The translations under genes and the position numbers were made by a program. The notes under the pieces were generated by a model that saw only the letters and a list, made by a program, of their open reading frames with translations, was not told the origin of the DNA and did no database searches. This document shows, piece by piece, positions 33,820 through 43,617 of a stretch of 64,000 nt of DNA. The stretch comes from Polaromonas sp. GTDB taxonomy: Bacteria > Pseudomonadota > Gammaproteobacteria > Burkholderiales > Burkholderiaceae_C. The stretch covers positions 777,337 to 841,336 of the forward strand of contig JAAFJR010000001.1 of NCBI GenBank assembly GCA_013298945.1, in the 5' to 3' direction. Within the stretch, counting starts at the first letter, position 1. Every line of letters begins with the position of its first letter.

Positions 33820-35280
33820 TTAAACCTCAATCACCCGCCCCGGATTCATCATATTCTGCGGGTCCAGCGCCCGTTTGATCGTGCGCATCAGCTCAATCGC
33901 CACCGGTGATTTGTAATACGGCAGCTTCTCTACTTTCAAACTACCAATGCCGTGTTCGGCGGAAATCGAGCCTTGGAACTGCATCACCATGTCAAAAACC
34001 AGCGCATTCACGCCGGGTTCTTGGGTTTCTAGGAAAGCGACTTGGTCCGCACCTTCTGGGGCTTGCACGTTGTAGTGCAAATTGCCGTCGCCCAAGTGGC
34101 CGTAGTTGACCAAGCGCGCACCAGGGAAGGATTCGGCCAGTTTGGCGTCCGTCACGCGAACGAACTCGGGAATGCTAGAGACAGGAATCGAGATATCGTG
34201 CTTGATGTTCAGCCCCTCCTGCGCCTGCGCCAGCGGAATGCTTTCGCGGACATGCCACAGCTGCTTGGCCTGCGTCATGTTTTCAGCCACCACGGCATCT
34301 AAAACGTGGCCAGCTTCCATGGCCTCTTCCAGCAATCGCTCAAACTGCGCTTTGGCATGCGCTTCAGATTCTTGGTCTGAGTTTTCTAAAACCAAGCAAT
34401 AAGGCGCACCCTCCATCCCCAAAAACGGAACGCGTTGCTGTGGGAAATGCTTACCAACGAGGCTGAGCGCAAATTGCCCCATCACCTCAAACCCCGTCAA
34501 TCCCGCGCTTAAATGCTTTTGCGCCAGTTGCAGCAATGAAACGGCCGCATCTAGCGAGGGCAGGGCTGCAAAAGCTATCAACTTTGCAGCGGGCAGCGGG
34601 TACATCTTCATGGTCGCACCGGTGATGATGCCCAGCGTGCCTTCCGCGCCAATGAATAAATCGCGCAGGTCATAGCCCGTGTTGTCTTTGCGCAAGCCAG
34701 ACAAGCCGCTCCAAATCTCGCCCTGCGCCGTCACCACTTCTAGCCCCAAGCACAGCTCCCGCGTGTTGCCGAAGCGCACCACCTGCGTGCCACCCGCGTT
34801 GGTGCTTAAATTGCCGCCCACCATGCAGCTGCCTTGCGAGCCCAGGCTCATGGGGTACAGAAAACCCGCATCAAAACAAACTTGCTGCACATTTTGCAGC
34901 ACACAGCCCGCATCCAGCGTGATGGTCCCGTTGCCAGCGTCCAGCTTACGAATTTGGTTCATGCGCTGCAGGCTAAGCACGATTTGCGTCCCCGAATCAT
35001 CCGGCGTAGACCCCACCACCATGCCCGTGTTGCCACCTTGCGGCACGATGCTGACACCCGAGCCTGCTTGGTTACTGGCGGCACAAGCTTTGACGATGGC
35101 AGCAACTTGCTCCGTCGAATTCGGCCGCACAACAGCCAGCGCCACGCCACGCTCACGCCCCCGCCAGTCACGCACGTATTGCACAAGGTCGTTATCGGCA
35201 GACTCGATCAAGACGTTGGCTTCGCCGACGATGCTTTGCAGGGTTTGCAGTAGAGCTGAAAATTGTGCTGAAAGAGTCAT
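33820..35280 (-). CDS. FAD-binding oxidoreductase (D-2-hydroxyacid dehydrogenase / GlcD-like)
   Basis: A 486-residue flavoprotein with an N-terminal FAD_binding_4 (PCMH) domain (VSIVPQGGNTGMVVGSTPD, SLGSQGSCMVGGNLSTNAGG, LRDLFIGAEGTLGIIT). The C-terminal FAD-oxidase domain has NYGHLGDGNLHYNV and ISAEHGIGSLKVEKLPYY. The active-site His residues of D-lactate/D-2-hydroxyglutarate dehydrogenases are therefore present. The substrate is not decided. It is flanked by repeats on both sides (33762 and 35298), both intergenic. Confidence 0.88.
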   Translation of the reverse strand: MTLSAQFSALLQTLQSIVGEANVLIESADNDLVQYVRDWRGRERGVALAVVRPNSTEQVAAIVKACAASNQAGSGVSIVPQGGNTGMVVGSTPDDSGTQIVLSLQRMNQIRKLDAGNGTITLDAGCVLQNVQQVCFDAGFLYPMSLGSQGSCMVGGNLSTNAGGTQVVRFGNTRELCLGLEVVTAQGEIWSGLSGLRKDNTGYDLRDLFIGAEGTLGIITGATMKMYPLPAAKLIAFAALPSLDAAVSLLQLAQKHLSAGLTGFEVMGQFALSLVGKHFPQQRVPFLGMEGAPYCLVLENSDQESEAHAKAQFERLLEEAMEAGHVLDAVVAENMTQAKQLWHVRESIPLAQAQEGLNIKHDISIPVSSIPEFVRVTDAKLAESFPGARLVNYGHLGDGNLHYNVQAPEGADQVAFLETQEPGVNALVFDMVMQFQGSISAEHGIGSLKVEKLPYYKSPVAIELMRTIKRALDPQNMMNPGRVIEV

Positions 35281-35297
35281 ATTATTACTAAAATTTA

Positions 35298-35344
35298 CTA
35301 TAATTTTGATAGCTGCTTAGGCAATAGATACGCCGGCTACAGCC
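35298..35344 (+). repeat. dispersed repeat, copy 10 (upstream of the FAD oxidoreductase)
   Basis: Contains GGCAATAGATACGCCGGCTA and is intergenic. It retains TAG and lies within the region upstream of the FAD oxidoreductase ATG. Confidence 0.92.
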
Positions 35345-35383
35345 ATATTTTGATGCATTTATGAGTTATTTGACAGCAAAACC

Positions 35384-36718
35384 TCACTTCACATCAAACT
35401 TCTTCAACTTCTTCTCCACCGCCAAATTCTTAAGCTGCACATACACGGGCAGGCCGTTTTTGTATTTCGGGTAGTCTTCGCCGGCAATCAGCGGGTTCAA
35501 GTACTTTTTGCACTTGTCGGTGATGCCAAAGCCGTCTTTGCTGATGAAGTTGCGGGGCATGAATTTCTCGACGTTGGCAACTTTGGCTAAATCAGCCACG
35601 CCGATTTTGTATTTGTACGGCACGTCAGAGATGCGTTCTACGGTTGGCATCACGGCGTTTTTGCCGGCTAGTGCCAGTTTGACCGCGCTTTGGCCGAGCT
35701 CGTAAGCTTGTTGCACGTCGGTTTTAGAGGCAATGTGGCGGGCAGCGCGTTGCAAATAGTCGGCCACCGCCCAGTGGAATTTGTAGCCCAATGCTTCTTT
35801 GACCATGTTGGCCACCACGGGTGCGGCACCGCCGAGTTGGGCATGGCCAAAAGCGTCTTTGCTGCCTTGTTCGGCCAAAAACGTGCCGTCCGGGTGGTGG
35901 CAGCCTTCTGATACGACGACGGTGCAGTAGCCGTGTTGTTTGACCAGCTTGTCCACGCGGGCGAGGAATTTCTTTTGGTCAAACACGATTTCAGGAAACA
36001 GGATGACGACGGGGATGCCGTGGTCTTCAATCAAACCACCGGCAGCGGCAATCCAGCCGGCGTGGCGGCCCATGACTTCTAAAACGAAGACTTTGGTGGA
36101 GGTTTTGCACATGGAGCGCACGTCAAACGAGGCTTCCAGCGCCGAGACGGCCACGTACTTGGCAACCGAGCCAAAGCCGGGGCAGCAGTCGGTGATCGGC
36201 AAGTCGTTGTCCACGGTTTTGGGGACATGGATGGCTTGTAGCGGGTAGTTCATGGCTTTGGATAGCTGGCTGACTTTGAAGCAAGTGTCCGCAGAGTCGC
36301 CACCGCCGTTGTAGAAAAAATAGCCAATGTTGTGAGCTTTGAAAACTTCAATCAGGCGCTCGTATTCGACTTTGTTGGCTTCTAAGGACTTGAGCTTGAA
36401 ACGACAAGAGCCAAACGCGCCCGATGGGGTTTGGCGCAGGGCGGCAATGTTGCTGGCTGATTCTTTGCTGGTGTCGATCAAATCTTCCGTCAATGCGCCG
36501 ATGATGCCGTTACGACCTGCATAGACTTTGCCGATTTTGTCTTTGTGTTTTCGCGCGGTTTCAATCACGCCGCAGGCTGAGGCGTTGATGACCGATGTCA
36601 CACCGCCTGATTGGGCGTAAAAAGCGTTCATTTTCTTGATTTTAGGTGCTTTTTTGGCTGTAACCAGCGTATTTATTGCCTGAGCAGCTATATTTTTTGT
36701 AGCTATTTTCGTTGCCAT
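35384..36718 (-). CDS. pfp: 6-phosphofructokinase, PPi-dependent type, with repeat-derived N-terminal extension
   Basis: A 444-residue phosphofructokinase. Catalytic motifs are FYNGGGDSADTC, HVPKTVDNDLPITDCCPGFG and VLEVMGRHAGWIAAAGG, typical of the PPi-using group. The core starts at MNAFYAQSGGVTSVINAS (residue 31). Ahead of it is an extension containing [11 protein letters not shown], encoded by the dispersed repeat at 36656-36703. ATG 36718 lies upstream of the repeat with a good AAGGAAAA Shine-Dalgarno, so the repeat peptide is likely translated. The same 11-residue peptide occurs in KdsB. Confidence 0.88.
   Translation of the reverse strand: MATKIATKNIAAQAINTLVTAKKAPKIKKMNAFYAQSGGVTSVINASACGVIETARKHKDKIGKVYAGRNGIIGALTEDLIDTSKESASNIAALRQTPSGAFGSCRFKLKSLEANKVEYERLIEVFKAHNIGYFFYNGGGDSADTCFKVSQLSKAMNYPLQAIHVPKTVDNDLPITDCCPGFGSVAKYVAVSALEASFDVRSMCKTSTKVFVLEVMGRHAGWIAAAGGLIEDHGIPVVILFPEIVFDQKKFLARVDKLVKQHGYCTVVVSEGCHHPDGTFLAEQGSKDAFGHAQLGGAAPVVANMVKEALGYKFHWAVADYLQRAARHIASKTDVQQAYELGQSAVKLALAGKNAVMPTVERISDVPYKYKIGVADLAKVANVEKFMPRNFISKDGFGITDKCKKYLNPLIAGEDYPKYKNGLPVYVQLKNLAVEKKLKKFDVK
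36656..36703 (-). repeat. dispersed repeat, copy 11 (Pfp N-terminus)
   Basis: Encodes [15 protein letters not shown] in the Pfp leader. TAG is replaced by CAG. Confidence 0.92.
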
Positions 36719-36747
36719 GTTATTTTCCTTAAAAGATTAAACGGAGG

Positions 36748-37212
36748 TTAAACAGATGTGACGTCGTTTCTCAAAACGTCGATGTCAATAGCGGTATGCG
36801 CCCCCAAAGCAGTAGCCATGGATTGCGCAGCTTTAGCGGCCAGCAGGCGCTGGCGAACGTGCAGGGCGCAGGCGGTAAACAAAATCACGCACAGCACGAC
36901 TTCGATCATCGCTAAATAATTGCTAGGCGCTTTGTCGCCCCAAGCGCGTACCACGCCTTCAATAAAGTACAGCCACACAAACAGGCTGACCCAGCGGTAG
37001 GTGAACATGCGGTTTTTCAGCAAACCCGCCAGCGGGATGCACAGCGGCAACACCTTGAGCACCAAGAGCGAACCGCCTGGGCGAATCGGCGCGAGCCACA
37101 GCTCCCACAGCAAGCCCAAAATAATCAGTCCAATCAGGCTGCCAACGGCGGCTATTCGCGTGGCCATCACGTATTTAGGGGGCGATGCGGTTAAAAGTTG
37201 TGGTGAAGTCAT
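36748..37212 (-). CDS. DUF2069 membrane protein
   Basis: A 154-residue protein with four membrane helices (AAVGSLIGLIILGLLWELW, LVLKVLPLCIPLAGL, WVSLFVWLYFIEGVVRAW, YLAMIEVVLCVILFTACAL). The RPGGSLLVLKVLPLCIPL segment is characteristic of DUF2069. Function unknown. Its ATG at 37212 directly abuts the divergent YihY start at 37213, so the two starts share no intergenic space unless YihY begins later. Confidence 0.82.
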   Translation of the reverse strand: MTSPQLLTASPPKYVMATRIAAVGSLIGLIILGLLWELWLAPIRPGGSLLVLKVLPLCIPLAGLLKNRMFTYRWVSLFVWLYFIEGVVRAWGDKAPSNYLAMIEVVLCVILFTACALHVRQRLLAAKAAQSMATALGAHTAIDIDVLRNDVTSV

Positions 37213-38466
37213 ATGAAAGGTCTAAAAAAGCGGTATTTCCAATGGCATGATAGCGGCATGAATAAACTGATGGCTAGCTACCGCCAATTCATTGAAGATT
37301 TTATGCGCGATGCACTGACTTTTCCGTGGAAAAACACCGCGTTGACGCTGCGCGAGCGTTTTAAAGAAGACCACTTGGGGCTGACCGCCAGCAGCTTGAC
37401 CTTTACCACCATCATCTCCATCGTGCCGCTGTTCACCGTGGCGCTGGCGATATTCAGCGTATTTCCGATGTTTGGCAAGATGCAAACTGGCTTGCAGCAG
37501 TTGCTGGTGGATAGTTTGATTCCTGACAACATTGCCCGCCAAGTGCTCAGCTATTTGGGTCAATTTGCCACCAAAGCCAGCAAAATCGGCTGGGTCGGTG
37601 CGCTGGCGTTTTTGGTGTCCGCGTTGATGCTTATTTTGACGATTGACCGCAAACTCAACGACATTTGGCGCGTACGTACGACTCGCCACCTTGCGCGGCG
37701 CATCATTGTGTATTGGACGCTGCTCACCTTAGGCCCGTTGCTGCTGGGGATGAGCCTGACGTTCAGCTCTTATGTGGTGTCCGCCTCTAAAGGCTGGGTA
37801 TCTGTGCTGCCAGGCGGGCTCAAAGTGTTGTTGGATCTGGTGGAATTCATCGTCATCGCTGCCAGCTTGGCAGCGATATACCGCTTCGTGCCCAACACCC
37901 GCGTGCGCTGGAGCCATGCGCTCTTGGGCGGCTTATTTACGGCGGTGGGTTTAGAGCTAGCAAAACGAGTTTTGGCATGGTATTTGGCGAAAGTGCCTAC
38001 CATTTCAGCTGTGTACGGCGCATTTGCCACCGTGCCAATTTTGTTGATTTGGATTTATGTGGCTTGGGTTATCGTGCTTTTGGGCGCCGTCGTCGCGGCT
38101 TATTTGCCCAGTTTGCAAAGCGGTATTGCCAGACGCGGCGACACGCCGGGCTGGAACTTCCAGCTGGCGCTAGAAATATTGCAATCATTGAACCAAGACC
38201 GCAGCGGTAAGAGCTTAGACACCTTGTCCAAAGAGCTGCGCGTAGACAGCTTACAGCTAGACGCACCGCTGCAAACTTTGGTTCAGCTTGATTGGCTAGG
38301 CAAGCTAGATGAAGCTGGCGCATCCCGCTACGTTTTGTTGGTCAACCCTGCCAAAACCCTGCTTGCACCGTTGTGCGAAAGCTTGTTGTTGCCAAACAAA
38401 AAATCTACCGATAAACTGTGGAAAAAAAGCCTATGGCCGGCGACTTTATTGCTTGAAGTGCTATGA
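37213..38466 (+). CDS. YihY/BrkB family inner-membrane protein
   Basis: A 417-residue YihY/virulence factor BrkB family protein, once misnamed RNase BN. The core has LGLTASSLTFTTIISIVPLF, LNDIWRVR, WSHALLGGLFTAVGLELAK and VPILLIWIYVAWVIVLLGAVV, with six helices. A winged-helix-like cytosolic C-terminus follows (LDTLSKELRVDSLQL). ATG 37258 (MNKLMASY) is an alternative start that would free a 45-bp upstream space. The last 13 codons (SLWPATLLLEVL and stop) are supplied by the dispersed repeat at 38429-38474. Confidence 0.87.
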   Translation: MKGLKKRYFQWHDSGMNKLMASYRQFIEDFMRDALTFPWKNTALTLRERFKEDHLGLTASSLTFTTIISIVPLFTVALAIFSVFPMFGKMQTGLQQLLVDSLIPDNIARQVLSYLGQFATKASKIGWVGALAFLVSALMLILTIDRKLNDIWRVRTTRHLARRIIVYWTLLTLGPLLLGMSLTFSSYVVSASKGWVSVLPGGLKVLLDLVEFIVIAASLAAIYRFVPNTRVRWSHALLGGLFTAVGLELAKRVLAWYLAKVPTISAVYGAFATVPILLIWIYVAWVIVLLGAVVAAYLPSLQSGIARRGDTPGWNFQLALEILQSLNQDRSGKSLDTLSKELRVDSLQLDAPLQTLVQLDWLGKLDEAGASRYVLLVNPAKTLLAPLCESLLLPNKKSTDKLWKKSLWPATLLLEVL

Positions 38467-38474
38467 GAAATATA
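38429..38474 (-). repeat. dispersed repeat, copy 12 (YihY C-terminus)
   Basis: Diverged copy (CTATGGCCGGCGACTTTATT). It encodes SLWPATLLLEVL and the stop codon of YihY. Confidence 0.75.
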
Positions 38475-38487
38475 TCCAACTTTTTGG

Positions 38488-40221
38488 TTAAATATAAGCC
38501 GCCCCGTCCCTCAGCGCCTCATCCTGTAGCTTAAACGCTGCCACGGCCTCTGCATCCGTGCGGTACATGCGAAGTAGTGGCCACTCTTCGTCTTTGCTAG
38601 GCAATTCTTTGGCGGCGATCAAGATTTTTTCTACGGGCAGTTTGATGCCGCTGATATGCAGGGTGATGCCGCGCTCCAGCAGCATACGGCGTACTTGGCT
38701 GAAAACTTCTAGGCCGGTCGCATCGATGCGGTTGATGGGTTGGGCGAAGAGACAGACGCTTTCTGTCTTTGGATAGACTGTCAAATGCGCTTGAATGGCA
38801 CGTTCAAACTCGCTGGCAGAGGCAAAATCTAGCTCGGCGTCCATGCGCAGCGCGTATAAACTGTGGCCCAGCGCAGGTAAATGCCACAAATGGCGGTCGC
38901 GCAGGCTACCGTCTGAGTGCAAACCTACTTCGATGATGCGTGGGTGCAGCCGCAGGTACAAAAAGTGCCCCAAACTTAAAATCAAGCCTGTGATAATGCC
39001 CCAGTAGAGCTTAGGCGCAACCAAAACAGTTACAGCAAAGGTCGCAAAAGCGCTAACGGCTTCCATTTTAGAAACACCCCACAATTTAATGAAATTTGAC
39101 GGTGCAAACAAGCTAACCAGCGCTGCCACAACAATCGCTGCCAAAACAGACTGCGGCACATAGTGCAAACCAGGCATCAAAAACAGCAATGCCAGCATCG
39201 CCATGATGACACCAGCCACACTGGCCCAAGCGGTTTTAGCACCCGCGTAAAGATTCAGCGCAGAGCGCGAAAACGATGAACTGGTAGGAAAAGCGCCGCT
39301 GAAGCCTGAGGCAATTTTGGCCAAACCCTGGCCAATCAAGTCTTGGTTTTGGTTCCACTGTTGGCCACCTTTTTGGCTTTCAACCTTGGCGCTGGAGGCG
39401 GTTTCAATAAAACTGACCAGCGTTATCACCAAAACAGGCAAGAGCAATTGCCCAAAAGTGTCCAAAGACAACATCGTTGGCACATAAAAAGATGGCAAAC
39501 CCGCTGGCAATGCACCCACAACCGCGCCACCGTTGCCCTCAAAACCTGTGCTGTAACTGATGAAAGACGCGGCCAACATCAATACCACTACCGCTGGAAA
39601 GCGTGGTACAAAGCGTTTGGCAACTACCAAAAACACCAAGCTGACGATGCCAAACAGTGCTGCAGTGTTGTGGAAAGCGGGTATATGCTGATGGCTAATT
39701 TGCGACCAAATTTGCTCTGCCATGCTGTAAAAATTGCCTTTGAAGCCTAGCAAGGCGGGCAGTTGCGAAGTCAAAATCAACAACGCCGCAGCTTGCGTGA
39801 AACCCATCAATACGGGCGCGCTGATGATATTGAGCAGCCAACCAAACCCTGCAAAACCCAGCAGCATTTGCATCAAGCCCGTTAGTAACGCCAGCCAAAC
39901 GGCTAAATTGACCCAGTCTGCGCTACCCGGTTGCGCCAAACCAGTCAGAGCCGAGCCCACCATCAGCGCCGTCAGCGCCGTGGGGCCGACAGACAACCGG
40001 GCCGAAGCGCTCCACATCGCTGCCACCAATGCCGGCAGGAGCGCCGCATAAATACCCGTCACCAAGGGCATGCCCGCCACCGCAGCGTAAGCCACAGCTT
40101 GCGGAATCATCATCAAGCCCACCGTGATGCCCGCAGACATTTCGCCTTTGAGCATGGGCAGAGTCAACCTAGGCCAAGCGAGGAAGGGGAAAAATTTGAG
40201 TAGTTTTGTGGAATTTTGCAT
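38488..40221 (-). CDS. SulP family anion transporter with STAS domain
   Basis: A 577-residue SLC26/SulP protein. The conserved N-terminal segment is GEMSAGITVGLMMIPQAVAYA, with AGMPLVTGIYAALLPALVAA next. Ten to fourteen helices follow. LIGQGLAKIASGFSGAFPTS is the second signature. The cytosolic STAS domain begins around residue 450 (DAELDFASASEFERAI, then INRIDATGLEVFSQVRRML). The anion could be sulfate, bicarbonate or a dicarboxylate. Confidence 0.9.
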   Translation of the reverse strand: MQNSTKLLKFFPFLAWPRLTLPMLKGEMSAGITVGLMMIPQAVAYAAVAGMPLVTGIYAALLPALVAAMWSASARLSVGPTALTALMVGSALTGLAQPGSADWVNLAVWLALLTGLMQMLLGFAGFGWLLNIISAPVLMGFTQAAALLILTSQLPALLGFKGNFYSMAEQIWSQISHQHIPAFHNTAALFGIVSLVFLVVAKRFVPRFPAVVVLMLAASFISYSTGFEGNGGAVVGALPAGLPSFYVPTMLSLDTFGQLLLPVLVITLVSFIETASSAKVESQKGGQQWNQNQDLIGQGLAKIASGFSGAFPTSSSFSRSALNLYAGAKTAWASVAGVIMAMLALLFLMPGLHYVPQSVLAAIVVAALVSLFAPSNFIKLWGVSKMEAVSAFATFAVTVLVAPKLYWGIITGLILSLGHFLYLRLHPRIIEVGLHSDGSLRDRHLWHLPALGHSLYALRMDAELDFASASEFERAIQAHLTVYPKTESVCLFAQPINRIDATGLEVFSQVRRMLLERGITLHISGIKLPVEKILIAAKELPSKDEEWPLLRMYRTDAEAVAAFKLQDEALRDGAAYI

Positions 40222-40267
40222 TAGCTTATATACTAATGCATATTTACCTACTTACGGTGCTAAGTTT

Positions 40268-41119
40268 TCAAAACCGCTTGTTCAAAAACTCTTTTAACGA
40301 CATCAGTACCCCATCTGGCGCTTCCGTCATCAGCGAATGACCAGCGTCTAAGGTGACGACTTTGACGGACTTGCCCGAAGTTGTGGCTGCATCAATCAGC
40401 ACTTTTGCAGCCTTTGGGGGCGTCATTTGGTCAGACTTGCCTACTATAAAAAGCATAGCTGCTGAGGCAATAGGTACGCTGGCTAGCCCGTTTTTATAGT
40501 CATTGCAAGCAGTAAATCCCGTAAAAAAAAGGTTAAATGAGGTATTGCTAGCTTGTACGCGGCGCATCAGTGCTTTAGAGCTGCCGTACAGCCAAGTGCC
40601 TGGTCCCAGTGCTGAGGGCGGCGGCGCCAGCATGCTGTGCGAGAAGGTGTTCACCATGTCGATCGCTTTGAGGGGCTGGTTCAGCGAAGTTTCCAGCAGA
40701 GCGGGGGACACGGGCATCGGAAAAGCCGTGCCAACCAGTGCTAAGTGTTTGATTCTGTTCGGGTTTTTAGCAGCGTCACGCGCTGCGGCCTCTAGCGCGA
40801 TCAGCGAACCGAAACTGTGGCCGACCAAGGTAGCCGCTTTGATATCCGCAGCATCCAAGAGCGCGATGATGAAATCTGCCGCTGATTCAACGCTTAGACA
40901 CGGCGCAAGGTCGTGGTTAAGACCTGCACTTTTGCCATGCCCAGGCAAATCAACCGCCAAAACGTTGAAGCCGTGGTGCGCGAGGTAGCGGGTTTGCAAA
41001 ATCCAGACGCTGTGGTCATTAAGCACGCCATGGATGAAGACGACGGTGGGTTTGGACGCATCAAAAGCCTTGCCGCCTGTGTAGCAGTAAGTGGGGTTGC
41101 CGAGTACGGTGATGTACAT
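40268..41119 (-). CDS. alpha/beta hydrolase with repeat-encoded segment
   Basis: A 283-residue alpha/beta hydrolase. The oxyanion region is FIHGVLNDHSVWILQTRYLA, the nucleophile elbow VGHSFGSLIALEAA, the acid in VGKSDQMTPPKAA and the His in DAGHSLMTEAP. Just before the acid, the segment NGLASVPIASAAMLFIVG is encoded by a dispersed repeat (40444-40499) in antisense orientation. The spacing between the flanking motifs looks close to the family norm, so the repeat seems to replace rather than extend the host segment. Substrate unknown. Confidence 0.86.
   Translation of the reverse strand: MYITVLGNPTYCYTGGKAFDASKPTVVFIHGVLNDHSVWILQTRYLAHHGFNVLAVDLPGHGKSAGLNHDLAPCLSVESAADFIIALLDAADIKAATLVGHSFGSLIALEAAARDAAKNPNRIKHLALVGTAFPMPVSPALLETSLNQPLKAIDMVNTFSHSMLAPPPSALGPGTWLYGSSKALMRRVQASNTSFNLFFTGFTACNDYKNGLASVPIASAAMLFIVGKSDQMTPPKAAKVLIDAATTSGKSVKVVTLDAGHSLMTEAPDGVLMSLKEFLNKRF
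40444..40499 (+). repeat. dispersed repeat, copy 13 (inside the alpha/beta hydrolase)
   Basis: Contains GGCAATAGGTACGCTGGCTA with both CTATA arms. It encodes ASVPIASAAMLFIV antisense, with TCA for TAA. Confidence 0.88.
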
Positions 41120-41150
41120 ACTCAGCTCAAATCACATCTTAGGTCGAAAC

Positions 41151-41840
<690 letters not shown>

Positions 41841-41868
41841 TTACTAGCTAGAGAATATCATGCAAAAG

Positions 41869-42756
41869 CTATGACTTCGCTGACAAATGGCTTGAACCAT
41901 TGTCGGCTGAATAAAACTGCCGAACCCGCTCCAAATCCTCAGGCGTATCCACCCCAGGTCCAGGCGCTTGGCTTGTCACATGGACGGCAATGCGGTGGCC
42001 GTGCCACAGGGCACGCAATTGTTCCAGCGCCTCGCAGACCTCAATATCGGCCTGTGGCAACTTGGGGAACTGCTTCAAAAACCCAACGCGGTAGGCGTAA
42101 ATGCCAATGTGGCGCAGCGGTTTTGGGGCTGTTGGCAGCTCGGGCAGCCCAGCTTTTGAGCCATCGCGCCACCAGCCAATCGGGGCGCGGCTGAAGTACA
42201 GCGCCAAATTTTGCGCGTCGGTCACGACTTTGACCACGTTGGGGTTACGAAATTCGTCCAGCGAATCAATCACATGCGCCGCCGTGCTCATGCTGGCAGT
42301 GGGCGAGTTTTGCAGCAACAGTGCCACGTCCACAATCAGCTGCGGGTCAATCAGCGGCTCGTCGCCTTGCACGTTGACGACGATCTCGTTGTCGTCCAGT
42401 TGCAGTATTTCGCATGCCTCAGCCAGCCGGTCGCTACCGCTGGGGTGGTCGTCGCGGGTCAGCACGGCTTCGATATTGTGCTGTTGGCAGACTTTGAGGA
42501 TAGCCTCGCTGTCACAAGCTACCACGGCGCGAATTTTAGGCTCATTTTGAGTGCCGAATATGCCGTTAGCCGGCGTATTTATTGCCTGAGCAGCTATATT
42601 TTTTGTAGTTAGTGCTAAACGATCATTATCGGTATATGACAGCACCCGCTGCGCCACCCGAACGATCAACGGCAACCCAGCCACGTCCGCCAGCGGCTTG
42701 TTGGGCAGCCGCGTCGAGGCGAGACGGGCAGGGATGAGGACCGTTAATTTCAACAT
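41869..42756 (-). CDS. kdsB: 3-deoxy-manno-octulosonate cytidylyltransferase with repeat insertion
   Basis: Makes CMP-KDO for lipopolysaccharide core synthesis. Motifs are [49 protein letters not shown] and [12 protein letters not shown]. The protein is 295 residues where about 250-260 is normal. The excess lies between RVAQRV and AVVACDSEA and includes [17 protein letters not shown], encoded by the dispersed repeat at 42562-42608 plus flanking bases. The same peptide occurs at the Pfp N-terminus. The insertion is on the surface side of the first Rossmann strand region, by inference. Confidence 0.93.
   Translation of the reverse strand: MLKLTVLIPARLASTRLPNKPLADVAGLPLIVRVAQRVLSYTDNDRLALTTKNIAAQAINTPANGIFGTQNEPKIRAVVACDSEAILKVCQQHNIEAVLTRDDHPSGSDRLAEACEILQLDDNEIVVNVQGDEPLIDPQLIVDVALLLQNSPTASMSTAAHVIDSLDEFRNPNVVKVVTDAQNLALYFSRAPIGWWRDGSKAGLPELPTAPKPLRHIGIYAYRVGFLKQFPKLPQADIEVCEALEQLRALWHGHRIAVHVTSQAPGPGVDTPEDLERVRQFYSADNGSSHLSAKS
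42562..42608 (-). repeat. dispersed repeat, copy 14 (inside kdsB)
   Basis: Encodes [18 protein letters not shown] is replaced by CAG. The core is TAGCCGGCGTATTTATTGCC. Confidence 0.93.
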
Positions 42757-42803
42757 GGAGTTAATTAACCAAAAGGCTTAATGCTTCGGTTTTGATGGGC
42801 TCG

Positions 42804-43013
42804 TCAGCCTTGCAACTTCTCAATTTCTTCATCGCTCAGCACCCGCGCCTCAGCCTCTAGCAAAATCGGAATCCCGTCACGTACGGGGTAGGCAAGGCGG
42901 GCGCTTTTGGAAACCAGCTCCTGAAGCGCTGGATTTTGTGGGTCTGGCCGGCCGGCACGCAAAGGGCCTTTGGTGACGGGGCAGACGAGTAGTTCTAGTA
43001 GTTTTGAGTCCAT
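42804..43013 (-). CDS. Trm112/YcaR-like small protein
   Basis: A 69-residue Trm112-family protein starting [14 protein letters not shown] and ending with [20 protein letters not shown]. Only one cysteine remains, so the usual zinc knuckle is degenerate, which is common in bacterial members. It is usually cotranscribed with kdsB and lpxK. Here kdsB is adjacent but lpxK lies 4 kb away beyond an accessory island. Confidence 0.88.
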   Translation of the reverse strand: MDSKLLELLVCPVTKGPLRAGRPDPQNPALQELVSKSARLAYPVRDGIPILLEAEARVLSDEEIEKLQG

Positions 43014-43161
43014 ATGAGTCGGTATGATTAGTAGTTATATCGGGGTCAGAAATTACGAGTTGGTCAAATTGAGCAGATTTTGCTGAGTATTCTTTCTTCG
43101 GCACGTATTAGCTCTTCGCTTTGAGTGTTGCATGAATAAGCCTTATTTTGAGGTTATTTAT

Positions 43162-43209
43162 CGCTGCAGTCGGCGTATTTATTTCCTAAGTAGCTATGTT
43201 TTTTGTAGT
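43162..43209 (-). repeat. dispersed repeat, copy 15 (3' of the antitoxin)
   Basis: Core CGGCGTATTTATTTCC, intergenic, adjoining the antitoxin stop. It retains TAG. Confidence 0.88.
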
Positions 43210-43212
43210 AAC

Positions 43213-43539
43213 TTAAGTCAACACCTGCAAGCCATGCTTCTGCACAACGGAAAGCAGCTTCAGCGCCATGCCGCTGGGGTGCTTCATGCCTGTTTCCCAC
43301 TTTTGAATGGTTGATTCGCTGGTATTCAAGTAACGTGCAAACACGGGTTGGCTCACATGGGCGCTTTCGCGGATGCGTTTGATGTGTTGTGGCTCTATGG
43401 TGTCCAGCGTTGCAATGCAAGTGGCATCAAACTCGCGCATGGTGCTTTTGTTGATAGCGCCCACCTTGTGCAGGGCGGAGGCAGAGGTGTGAATGGCTTT
43501 TAAAGCGTCGCTTTTGAATTTCGGTTTTTTAGTGGTCAT
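43213..43539 (-). CDS. HTH antitoxin-like regulator (NadS/HigA type), orphan
   Basis: A 108-residue protein with a C-terminal Xre-type helix-turn-helix: RIRESAHVSQPVFARYLNTS and then IQKWETGMKHPSGMALKLL. The N-terminus is Lys-rich with MREFDATC. This is the pattern of antitoxins partnered with RelE-like toxins. The upstream partner expected at its 5' side is missing. Only a 26-codon frame overlapping the start remains (43529-43609). A perfect 7-3-7 palindrome upstream (43618-43634) suits autorepression. Confidence 0.83.
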   Translation of the reverse strand: MTTKKPKFKSDALKAIHTSASALHKVGAINKSTMREFDATCIATLDTIEPQHIKRIRESAHVSQPVFARYLNTSESTIQKWETGMKHPSGMALKLLSVVQKHGLQVLT

Positions 43540-43609
43540 GGCATATCTCCAACAGGTCTTTGCTGAACCTTGCGGTTTTGAAGGCGCGTTGTGAGGTGGG
43601 CAAAAGCAT
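43529..43609 (-). pseudogene. 26-codon remnant or leader overlapping the antitoxin start
   Basis: ATG 43609 opens the frame MLLPTSQRAFKTARFSKDLL, ending at TAA 43529. It overlaps the antitoxin ATG (43539) by 11 bp, as toxin genes do. RAFKTARFSK resembles the N-terminus of RelE-like toxins (a FKT-x-x-F pattern), suggesting an internal deletion of the toxin. It could equally be a chance leader peptide. Confidence 0.35.
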
Positions 43610-43617
43610 AGCTAAGT

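Noticed and set aside
43132..43314. 60-codon plus-strand frame near the antitoxin
   Set aside because: It consists mostly of the dispersed repeat and antisense of the antitoxin gene.
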